Positions 57,669 to 64,000 of a DNA stretch of 64,000 nt are shown here, one piece after another. Under the pieces are notes generated by a model. That model was given only the letters and a program-made list of their open reading frames with translations. It was not told the DNA's origin and made no database searches. The stretch comes from Streptomyces kanamyceticus (GTDB lineage Bacteria > Actinomycetota > Actinomycetes > Streptomycetales > Streptomycetaceae): NCBI RefSeq assembly GCF_008704495.1, contig NZ_CP023699.1, positions 7,688,001-7,752,000 on the forward strand. Direction: 5' to 3'. Both the position numbers and the translations under genes were made by a program. Numbering within the stretch: position 1 is the first letter of the stretch; the number at the start of each line of letters is the position of its first letter.

Positions 57669-58286
57669 ATGAAGCGGGCGTTCGACACGGCGGACGCGAG
57701 AGGCGGCCCCGAACGGCCACCGCCCGACGACGATCTGCACCGGCGCCTCGTCTACGGCGACGAGGCCGCGCTCGCCGAGGTCTACGCCGCCTACGGCGAC
57801 CTCGTGCACCGCGTCGCCACCCGGGTCACCCGCAGCGCCGCCGCCGCGGAGGACGTCGCGCAGGAGGTCTTCGCCCACCTCTGGAGCAGGCCGTACGCCT
57901 TCGACGCGCGCCGTGGCAGCCTGCGCGCCTGGCTCTCCATGCTCGCCCACCGGCGGGCCGTGGACTGGGTGCGCGGCGAGGAACGGCACCGCAAGGCCAA
58001 GCACGCGGACGAGACGGTGCTGCGCGCCGTCCCCGCCCCAGGACCCGCCCCCGACGAGGCCGTCCTCGAACAGGAACGCTCGCTCCTGCTGCACTCCGCG
58101 CTTGCCCGGCTGCCGCTGCACCAGCGGCAGGTGGTGCACCTGGCCTACTTCGCGGGCCGGACGTACCGTCAGGCCGCGGTCGAGCTCGGCATCCCCGAAG
58201 GCACCGCGAAGACCCGCCTGCGGACGGCCCTGCGCACCCTGGCAGAGACCCTCGCGGACCCGCCCCTGCGAGGTGAGATCCCATGA
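57669..58286 (+). CDS. ECF RNA polymerase sigma factor
   Basis: A protein of 205 residues. Region 2 is LVHRVATRVTRSAAAAEDVAQEVFAHLWSRP with RAWLSMLAHRRAVDWVR; region 4 is LARLPLHQRQVVHLAYFAGRTYRQAAVELGIPEGTAKTRLRTALRTL. The ATG at 57669 is preceded by GAGGTGG. It resembles SigK/SigL-like ECF factors of actinomycetes. Its end overlaps the next gene by 4 bp, and that gene codes a zinc-binding anti-sigma domain, so the pair forms a sigma/anti-sigma unit. Confidence 0.92.
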   Translation: MKRAFDTADARGGPERPPPDDDLHRRLVYGDEAALAEVYAAYGDLVHRVATRVTRSAAAAEDVAQEVFAHLWSRPYAFDARRGSLRAWLSMLAHRRAVDWVRGEERHRKAKHADETVLRAVPAPGPAPDEAVLEQERSLLLHSALARLPLHQRQVVHLAYFAGRTYRQAAVELGIPEGTAKTRLRTALRTLAETLADPPLRGEIP

Positions 58287-59296
58287 CCACGGAACACGAG
58301 GACGTACGCGAACTGCTCGGCGCCTGGGCGGCGGGAGCGCTCCTGCCCGGCGACGAACACCGGATCACGGCGCACCTTCCCGGCTGCGCGGACTGCTCGA
58401 CGGAGGCGCGCGGGCTGCGGGAGACGGTGCGGCAGTTGGAGGGGCCACCGGCGCCGTCGCCCTCCGGCGCCCCGCACGTCCTCTCCCGCGCGTTCCGCAC
58501 CCGCGCCCCCGCCCTGCGGACCGCCCCGCACGCCGCGCCCTACGCGGCCGCGGTCGCCGGACTCCAGGCGCTCCTCGGGGAGTTGGACGAGCGGGGTGAC
58601 TGGGGGACGCCGGTCGTGCACGACTGGGACGTGCACGACACCGTCGCGCATCTGATCGCCGCGGACGAGCCGCTCGCACTCCGTCTCGGCCTGCACGCGC
58701 GCGTGCCTGCCTCCTCGGCGCCGGAAGGTACGTCGTGGCGGGCGGCCTGGGCGGCGCGCACCTCCGACGTCATCGCCCACGAGCGGCTGCGCACCCCCGC
58801 GCAGACCGTCGCCACCTGGCGCAACCAGGCCGCGGGGCTCCTTGCCGCACCCGCCGCCCACGACCCGGAACTCGCCGCGCGCGCCGCCGTGCTGATGGGC
58901 GTCCGGCTGCCGGTCGGCGACCACTTCCTGGTGCGGGCCTTCGAGGCCTGGGTGCACGCCGACGACATCGGCAGGGCGCTCGACCGGCGGGTACCCCCGC
59001 CGCGGGTCCCGCACCTGTGGCAACTCGTCCGGCTCGCCGTGCGCATCCTCGGCATCGCCCTGGGCCCCCAGGCACCGACGGTGGCGCTCACCGTCGAGGG
59101 AGAGGGCGGCGGCACCGAATGGATCCTGGGCAACCCGGACGACGCGGTACGCGCCCAACTGGTCCTGGACCCGGTCGACTTCTGCCTCCTGATAGGCGGC
59201 CGCCGCCCCCCAACCGAAATCCCCCAAGGCCAATCAGGCGACAAATCCGCATCCGACCACCTCCTGTCCCGAGCGACTTCACTGTCGTGGCTGTAG
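58283..59296 (+). CDS. Anti-sigma factor (zinc) fused to a mycothiol-dependent isomerase-like domain
   Basis: A protein of 337 residues. Residues 1-50 are a zinc-binding anti-sigma domain (H31, C35 and C38 of the HxxxCxxC motif in AHLPGCADC). Residues from about 85 onward are an MDMPI/DinB bundle whose metal triad looks complete: His in DTVAHLIAADE and Glu and His in FEAWVHADDIG. A C-terminal domain follows. It has no membrane segment, so it is a soluble anti-sigma factor. The fused domain may read the mycothiol or thiol state of the cell; that is inference. Confidence 0.85.
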   Translation: MTTEHEDVRELLGAWAAGALLPGDEHRITAHLPGCADCSTEARGLRETVRQLEGPPAPSPSGAPHVLSRAFRTRAPALRTAPHAAPYAAAVAGLQALLGELDERGDWGTPVVHDWDVHDTVAHLIAADEPLALRLGLHARVPASSAPEGTSWRAAWAARTSDVIAHERLRTPAQTVATWRNQAAGLLAAPAAHDPELAARAAVLMGVRLPVGDHFLVRAFEAWVHADDIGRALDRRVPPPRVPHLWQLVRLAVRILGIALGPQAPTVALTVEGEGGGTEWILGNPDDAVRAQLVLDPVDFCLLIGGRRPPTEIPQGQSGDKSASDHLLSRATSLSWL

Positions 59297-59330
59297 CACC
59301 AACTTGACGGGGTCACGGGCGGCGGCGTGC

Positions 59331-59540
59331 TCAGGGGCGCGGGGAACTGCGCGAAAGGCCCGGCTGGGGTCAACGCGCCGGGGGCAGGCGCAGCGGTGCG
59401 GTCAGGGGCGCGGGGAACTGCGCAAAAGCCCGGCTGAGGCCAACCCGACGGAGGCAGAGGCAGCGGTGCGGTCAGGGGCGCGGGGAACTGCGCGAAAAGC
59501 ACCGCTGGGGTCCACCCGACGACGGCACGAGCAACGGCGC
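59331..59540. repeat. Three tandem copies of a ~70-bp Streptomyces repeat
   Basis: Units begin at 59331, 59402 and 59472 with the core CAGGGGCGCGGGGAACTGCG, then continue with a shared AGCCCGGCTG-like part and a variable tail. I recognise the core as a dispersed intergenic repeat of Streptomyces genomes. Here it is tripled in the 247-bp gap between the convergent anti-sigma and MarR genes. Function unknown; a termination role is possible. Confidence 0.75.
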
Positions 59541-59543
59541 CGG

Positions 59544-60074
59544 TCAGAGCCGGGTCTCACCCACCCGCTCAGGACACCCCGCCGTCTCCACACAAAGATT
59601 CGCCTCCACCTTGGAAAGCAGCCGCGCCAACTCCGTACGCTCCGCCACATCAAGCCCCGCCAGCGTCCGCCCCTCCAACTCCGCCCAGGCCCCCTCCACC
59701 TGGGCAAGCAACCCGCAACTCGCATCGGTGGCCTCGACGAGCACGGCCCGCCGGTCCGCCGGGTCGGGACGGCGCCGCACATGCCCGGCCTGCTCAAGCC
59801 GCTGGAGCATCTTCGTGACCGTGGACGGGTCGAGCTCGACCGCCTTGATGAGCTCGGACTGTCGTACCGGACCCGCGTCCCACAGGTGCATCATCACGAA
59901 CTCCTGGCCGGGATAGAGACCGAGCCCCTTGAGCAGCTTGCCCGCGGCGACGCGGTGCAGCCGTGCCACCCGGCTGACGGCGAGGCTGACGGGGCCCGCC
60001 TGCGCGACCCCGTGCGAGCCGGGGGTACAGACGGGGTCGCCGGCCGTGGCGGACGGTGCGGTGTCGGCCTTCAT
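59544..60074 (-). CDS. MarR-family transcriptional regulator
   Basis: A protein of 176 residues. The winged HTH is LLKGLGLYPGQEFVMMHLWDAGPVRQSELIKAVELDPSTVTKMLQRLEQAGHVRRRPDPADRRAVLVEATD, the standard MarR core. It is divergent from the flavin reductase gene, and operator-like palindromes lie between the two. It probably represses both and is relieved by a quinone, electrophile or similar inducer. The N-terminal 25 residues look unstructured. Confidence 0.92.
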   Translation of the reverse strand: MKADTAPSATAGDPVCTPGSHGVAQAGPVSLAVSRVARLHRVAAGKLLKGLGLYPGQEFVMMHLWDAGPVRQSELIKAVELDPSTVTKMLQRLEQAGHVRRRPDPADRRAVLVEATDASCGLLAQVEGAWAELEGRTLAGLDVAERTELARLLSKVEANLCVETAGCPERVGETRL

Positions 60075-60153
60075 CGGGTGCTCCTGCTGCTGGTCGCGGG
60101 GTGCTCTCGGGACGTCTCGAGCATGCCTCCAGTATGTCTTCCGGAATATTACC

Positions 60154-60208
60154 TTGGTCGGCCAATGAATGGGTTACAGTGACATCCGGCGCAGATACTT
60201 GGCCGACC
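60154..60208. promoter_or_regulatory. MarR operator region with a palindrome and a long inverted repeat
   Basis: The 12-bp TTGGTCGGCCAA at 60154-60165 is close to a palindrome, and its GGTCGGCCAA is repeated in inverted form as TTGGCCGACC at 60199-60208, 33 bp away. Both lie between the divergent MarR and flavin reductase genes. These are probably the regulator's binding sites. Confidence 0.65.
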
Positions 60209-60234
60209 ACATAACAACCTGCCCGGGAGTCCTG

Positions 60235-61296
60235 ATGACCACCGCGTTCGACCCGATCGACCTGTCCGGCAACCGCCTGGGCAACCGCATCGCCATGGCC
60301 CCCATGACCCGCAGCCGCGCAGGTGAGGGCGGTGTGGCCACGGATCTCACCGCCGAGTACTACGCACAGCGCGCCTCCGCGGGGCTGATCATCACCGAGG
60401 GCACCCAGCCTTCCGTGGTCGGCCAGGGATACCCGGACACCCCGGGCCTGCACAGCGCGGCCCAGGTGGCGGGCTGGCGCAAGGTCACCGACGCCGTGCA
60501 CGCGGCGGGCGGCAGGATCTTCGCCCAGATCATGCACGCGGGCCGCATCGGCCACCCCGTGCTGCTGCCCGACGGTCTCGTGAACGTCGCACCCTCGCCG
60601 GTCGCCGCCGACGGCCAGGTCTTCACGGCCGAAGGGCCCAAGGAGTTCATCACCCCGCGCGAGCTGACCGACGCCGAGGTGCGCGCGACCGTAGGCGACT
60701 TCGCCGCCGCCGCGCGCAACGCGATCGACGCGGGCTTCGACGGCGTCGAGCTGCACGGCGCCAACGGCTATCTGATCCACCAGTTCCTCGCCCCCGGCTC
60801 CAACCGGCGCACGGACGAGTGGGGCGGCTCGGTCGAGAACCGCATCCGCTTCGCCGTCGAGGTCGCCAAGGCCGTCACCGCGGAGATCGGCGCCGAGCGC
60901 ACCGGCTTCCGCGTCTCGCCGGGCAACCCCTTCAACGACATCTCCGAGCCGGACCCGGAGCCGACGTACACCGCCCTCGCGAAGGAGCTGGCCGCGCTCG
61001 ACCTGGCGTATCTGCACGTCATGGAGGTGGGGGAGGTCCGTGAGCTCTCCACCCGGCTGCGCAAGGAGTTCGGCGGCACGTTCGTCCTGAGCCCGCGGAC
61101 CGACGGTCCCACCAGCCATGACGCGCTCGCCCTGGTCGAGGACGGCACCGCGGACCTGATCGCCTTCGGCGCGCTGTTCCTCGCCAACCCCGACCTGCCC
61201 GCCCGCCTGCGGACCGAGGGCCCCTACAACACGCCGGACCAGGCGACGTTCTACGGCGGCACGGAGAAGGGCTACACGGACTACCCGGCGCTGTAG
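60235..61296 (+). CDS. Old-yellow-enzyme-family alkene reductase
   Basis: A protein of 353 residues, FMN (beta/alpha)8 barrel. APMTRSRAGEGG, then QIMHAGRIGHP, GFDGVELHGANGYLIHQFLAPGSNRRTDEWGGSVENRIRF and the late ADLIAFGALFLANPDLPARL are the OYE family marks. They reduce electrophilic alkenes such as enones and nitro-alkenes with NADPH. It is divergent from a MarR regulator and probably induced by such compounds. CGGGAGT precedes the ATG. Confidence 0.93.
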   Translation: MTTAFDPIDLSGNRLGNRIAMAPMTRSRAGEGGVATDLTAEYYAQRASAGLIITEGTQPSVVGQGYPDTPGLHSAAQVAGWRKVTDAVHAAGGRIFAQIMHAGRIGHPVLLPDGLVNVAPSPVAADGQVFTAEGPKEFITPRELTDAEVRATVGDFAAAARNAIDAGFDGVELHGANGYLIHQFLAPGSNRRTDEWGGSVENRIRFAVEVAKAVTAEIGAERTGFRVSPGNPFNDISEPDPEPTYTALAKELAALDLAYLHVMEVGEVRELSTRLRKEFGGTFVLSPRTDGPTSHDALALVEDGTADLIAFGALFLANPDLPARLRTEGPYNTPDQATFYGGTEKGYTDYPAL

Positions 61297-61318
61297 TACG
61301 GACCGGCACACGCGAGTC

Positions 61319-61346
61319 GGCCCGGCACCCACCTGGGTGCCGGGCC
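61319..61346. terminator. Perfect 12-bp bidirectional hairpin terminator
   Basis: GGCCCGGCACCC (61319-61330) and GGGTGCCGGGCC (61335-61346) pair exactly around an ACCT loop. It stands between the convergent alkene reductase and ectD genes. Confidence 0.85.
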
Positions 61347-61365
61347 AACTGTCGTACGCGGCAGG

Positions 61366-62265
61366 CTACTTCACCGGAGTGAAGTCCCGCGCACCGATGA
61401 ACTCGGGCCGTCGTACCGGCGCCGCGAACGGCTCGACCGCCGTGTTCTCCACGCTGTTGAACACGATGAAGACGTTCGACCGCGGATAGGGGGTGATGTT
61501 GTCCCCCGAACCGTGCATCGCGTTGCAGTCGAACCACGTCGCGGAACCGGCCTCGCCGGTGAAGAGCCGGATGCCGTGGTCGGACGCGAAGTGGGTCAGC
61601 GTCCCGTCCGAGGGGATGCCCGCGTCCTGCATCTGCAGCGACCGCTTGTAGTTGTCCTTCGGCGTCGCGCCGGCGCAGCCGAGGAACGTCTTGTGCGACC
61701 CCGGCATGATCATGAGGCCGCCGTTGGTGTCGTGGTTCTTCGTCAGCGCGATCGACACCGAGACGGTCCGCATGTTCGGCAGGCCGTCCTCCGCGTGCCA
61801 GGTCTCGAAGTCCGAGTGCCAGTAGAACCCGGTGGCACCGAAGCCCGGCTTCACATTGATCCGCGACTGGTGGACGTACACGTCCGAACCGAGGATCTGG
61901 CGGGCCCGGCCCACCACGCGCGGGTCGGCGGCCAGCCTGCCGAAGAGCTCACTGATCCGGTGCACCTCGAACAGGGAGCGGATCTCCCGCGTGCGCGGCT
62001 CGACGATGGAGCGCTCGTCCTCCCGCATCGCGGGATCGTTCATGAGCCGTTCCAACTCGGCGTGGTACACGCCCACTTCGTCCGGGGTGATCAACTGGTC
62101 GATCGCCAGGAAACCGTCCCGCTCGAACCCCGCCAGATCCCCGGCCGCGATCGGCCCTTCGGCACCCGGCTCGGACCACACCACGGGGTCCTTGCGTTCG
62201 ATGAGCACCTCTGCGGCGCCTCGGGTCGGGTACAGGTCGGTGGTGCGTTCGGGTGCGGTGGTCAT
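61366..62265 (-). CDS. ectD: Ectoine 5-hydroxylase
   Basis: A protein of 299 residues, Fe(II)/2-oxoglutarate dioxygenase. The signature FYWHSDFETWHAEDGLP holds iron ligands H150 and D152; the third, H251, is in CNAMHGSGDN, and the Arg for 2-oxoglutarate lies soon after (YPRSN). It turns ectoine to 5-hydroxyectoine, a solute for salt and heat stress. It is the last gene of the operon, 64 bp after ectC, and ends at the terminator shared with the flavin reductase gene. Confidence 0.96.
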   Translation of the reverse strand: MTTAPERTTDLYPTRGAAEVLIERKDPVVWSEPGAEGPIAAGDLAGFERDGFLAIDQLITPDEVGVYHAELERLMNDPAMREDERSIVEPRTREIRSLFEVHRISELFGRLAADPRVVGRARQILGSDVYVHQSRINVKPGFGATGFYWHSDFETWHAEDGLPNMRTVSVSIALTKNHDTNGGLMIMPGSHKTFLGCAGATPKDNYKRSLQMQDAGIPSDGTLTHFASDHGIRLFTGEAGSATWFDCNAMHGSGDNITPYPRSNVFIVFNSVENTAVEPFAAPVRRPEFIGARDFTPVK

Positions 62266-62329
62266 GGTGGTGCCTGCCTCTCCTCTCGTACGGCCCTGTT
62301 CGGGATGTCAGCGGACCGGTGGACCGGTC

Positions 62330-62734
62330 TCAGCCCTCGTCCGGCTCCGTGAGCAGCGGGTACACGCCGTTCTCGTCATGGTCCTCACGGCCGGTGACGG
62401 GCGGGTTGAAGACACACAGGCAGTGGAAGTCCTCCTTGATCCGCATGGTGTGCTTCTCGTGCCCGTCGAGCAGATACATGGTGCCCGGCGTGATCGTGTA
62501 CTTCTCGCCGGTCGTGTCGTCGGTCAGTTCGGCCTCGCCCTTGGTGCAGACGACGGCCTCGATGTGGTTCGCGTACCACATCGACGTCTCCGTGCCCGCG
62601 TACAGGATGGTCTCGTGGAGTGAGAACCCCACGCGCTCCTTGGCGAGGACGATGCGCTTGCTCTCCCAGGTGCCCGATGCGGCCTTCACATGCCGGTCGG
62701 TGCCTTCAATGTCCTTGAACGAACGGACGATCAC
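62330..62734 (-). CDS. ectC: L-ectoine synthase
   Basis: A protein of 134 residues, cupin fold. [67 protein letters not shown], then [16 protein letters not shown] and a late [22 protein letters not shown] match known EctC enzymes, including the metal ligands Glu, Tyr and His. It closes N-gamma-acetyldiaminobutyrate to ectoine. The start is GTG at 62734, 50 bp after ectB. Confidence 0.96.
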   Translation of the reverse strand: MIVRSFKDIEGTDRHVKAASGTWESKRIVLAKERVGFSLHETILYAGTETSMWYANHIEAVVCTKGEAELTDDTTGEKYTITPGTMYLLDGHEKHTMRIKEDFHCLCVFNPPVTGREDHDENGVYPLLTEPDEG

Positions 62735-62784
62735 GGTGAGTTGCCTGCTTTCTTAACTGTCGTACGGTGCGGGGCGGGCGGCCG

Positions 62785-64000
62785 TCAAGCGGTCTCGCGC
62801 ACGGCGCGTGCCAGCGTCCGCAGCCCCTCGTCCAGCTCCTCGGTCGTGATCGTCAGCGCCGGAAGCAGCTTGACGACCTCGCTCTCGGGGCCGGAGGTCT
62901 CGATGAGCAGGCCGAGCTCGAAGGCGCGCTTGGCGACCTTGCTAGCCCGCTCCTTGTCGCGGAACTCGATGCCCCAGACCAGGCCGCGGCCGCGGTACTC
63001 GACGGTGTCGTCGGGGTACTCGGCGCGCAGCGCGCTGAGGGTCTCCTCGATCTGCTGGCCGCGGGCCAGGGTCTGCTTCTCCATCGCGGGGCCGTCGGTC
63101 CAGTACGTCTCCAGGGCGGCGGCCGCCGTGACGAAGGCCGGGTTGTTGCCGCGGAAGGTGCCGTTGTGCTCGCCCGGCTCCCACACGTCGAGCTCCGGCT
63201 TGAACAGGCAGAGCGACATCGGCATGCCGTAGCCGCTGATGGACTTCGACACCGTCACGATGTCCGGCGTGATGCCCGCCTCCTCGAAGGAGAAGAACGC
63301 GCCGGTGCGGCCGCAGCCCATCTGGATGTCGTCGACGATGAGCAGCATGTCCCAGCGCTCGCACACGTCGGCGAGCTTGCGCAGCCACTCGGTGCGGGCG
63401 ACGTTGATGCCGCCCTCGCCCTGCACGGTCTCGACGATCACGGCCGCCGGGGTGTTCAGGCCCGAGCCGGAGTCCTCCAGGAGGCGCTCGAACCAGATGA
63501 AGTCGGGGGTCCGGCCGTCGAGGTAGTTGTCGAACGGCATCGGCGTGCCGTGCACCAGCGGGATCCCGGCGCCCGCGCGCTTGAAGGCGTTGCCGGTCAC
63601 CGCGAGCGAGCCGAGCGACATGCCGTGGAAGGCGTTCGTGAACGACACGATCGACTCGCGGCCCTTGACCTTGCGGGCGAGCTTCAGCGCCGACTCCACG
63701 GCGTTGGTGCCCGTCGGGCCCGGGAACATGACCTTGTACGGCAGGTCGCGCGGGCGCAGGACGACGTTCTGGAAGGTCTCCAGGAAGGCGCGCTTCGCCG
63801 TCGTCGACATGTCGAGACCGTGCGTGACGCCGTCGCGCTCGATGTAGTCGATGAGGGCGCGTTTCAGGACCGGGTTGTTGTGGCCGTAGTTGAGCGAACC
63901 GGCACCGGCGAAGAAGTCGAGGTACTCATGGCCGTCCTCGTCGAACATGCGGCTGCCCTGCGCGCGGTCGAAGACCGTAGGCCAACCGCGGCAGTAGCTG
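62785..64000 (-). CDS. ectB: Diaminobutyrate-2-oxoglutarate transaminase, start beyond the window
   Basis: At least 405 residues are visible; the frame is open past the right edge (SYCRGWPTVFDRAQGSRMFDEDGHEYLDFFAGAGSLNYGH). Class III aminotransferase: PTGTNAVESALKLAR, the PLP Asp in LLIVDDIQMGCGRTG and the Schiff-base Lys in VSKSISGYGMP. It makes L-2,4-diaminobutyrate from aspartate semialdehyde, the first step toward ectoine. The ectA gene and the operon promoter should lie just beyond the window. Confidence 0.95.
   Translation of the reverse strand, partial: SYCRGWPTVFDRAQGSRMFDEDGHEYLDFFAGAGSLNYGHNNPVLKRALIDYIERDGVTHGLDMSTTAKRAFLETFQNVVLRPRDLPYKVMFPGPTGTNAVESALKLARKVKGRESIVSFTNAFHGMSLGSLAVTGNAFKRAGAGIPLVHGTPMPFDNYLDGRTPDFIWFERLLEDSGSGLNTPAAVIVETVQGEGGINVARTEWLRKLADVCERWDMLLIVDDIQMGCGRTGAFFSFEEAGITPDIVTVSKSISGYGMPMSLCLFKPELDVWEPGEHNGTFRGNNPAFVTAAAALETYWTDGPAMEKQTLARGQQIEETLSALRAEYPDDTVEYRGRGLVWGIEFRDKERASKVAKRAFELGLLIETSGPESEVVKLLPALTITTEELDEGLRTLARAVRETA

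Noticed and set aside
1..64000. CRISPR arrays
   Set aside because: No series of regularly spaced identical repeats with unique spacers was found. The 70-bp triplet at 59331 is a tandem repeat without spacers, and there are no cas genes.

Overview
The window is chromosomal DNA from a Streptomyces-type actinomycete. It is very GC-rich (third positions almost always G or C), uses many GTG starts and one TTG start, and is full of 4-bp ATGA/GTGA overlaps. It carries mycothiol-type DinB proteins, SigE-family sigma factors, an ectoine operon, a PhoX enzyme, and dispersed GC-rich repeats of a kind I recognise from Streptomyces intergenic regions. From memory, and not checked, the order from the dapA-like gene (8.5 kb) through the lone penicillin-binding protein (46 kb) to ectDCB (61-64 kb) resembles S. 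coelicolor from about SCO1912 down to SCO1864.

Region 1-5.8 kb is the right-hand part of an actinomycete integrative and conjugative element of the pSAM2 kind, all on the + strand. It holds the end of an FtsK/TraB-like translocase, a chain of very small genes (two with Cys-pair motifs), a DUF2637 membrane protein, SpdA-like and SpdB2-like spread proteins, the rolling-circle initiator RepSA, an excisionase and a tyrosine integrase.

Region 5.9-24 kb is core chromosome: a lipoprotein, a SigE-family sigma factor with a membrane beta-propeller partner, dapA, small DUF3618/DUF4235-type proteins, two SDR enzymes, a GDSL hydrolase, a monooxygenase behind a near-perfect SoxR box, a secreted nuclease, a Nal1-like trypsin-fold peptidase beside a stand-alone copy of its N-terminal domain, a Tat-exported PhoX phosphatase and an AfsK-like kinase.

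Region 24.1-26.4 kb is the most notable part. A Ro60/Rsr orthologue (TROVE plus VWA) is preceded on the same strand by two tandem non-coding elements. Each carries a tRNA T-arm, then a closed acceptor-like hairpin, then a D-arm, which is the permuted tRNA mimicry of bacterial Y RNAs of the YrlA type. The acceptor-like stems of the two copies differ by paired substitutions. An ACC-deaminase-like gene follows, with its ribosome-binding site inside an 18-bp hairpin.

Region 27-43 kb holds a double TerD protein, a polyol-type ABC importer operon (binding protein, two permeases, dehydrogenase, no ATPase) with a DeoR regulator, a lipase-like hydrolase, a divergent uronate pair (uronate dehydrogenase and 5-dehydro-4-deoxyglucarate dehydratase, the latter coupled to a gene of unknown function), an S28 peptidase and an MFS exporter. 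A ketoglutarate-semialdehyde-type dehydrogenase with its IclR regulator at 51-53 kb probably completes the oxidative uronate route to 2-oxoglutarate.

Region 42-64 kb includes a mycothiol-type DinB protein, an HAD phosphatase, a CPBP protease homologue lacking two catalytic residues with a PadR regulator, PBP2, a NarL-type two-component system, an oxidoreductase/HxlR pair, a FrnE-type thiol oxidoreductase, a class V aminotransferase, an ECF sigma factor with an anti-sigma factor fused to a mycothiol isomerase-like domain, a MarR/old-yellow-enzyme pair with clear operators, and ectD, ectC and partial ectB. The only stretch over 300 bp without a protein gene is 24105-24734, which holds the two Y-RNA-like elements.
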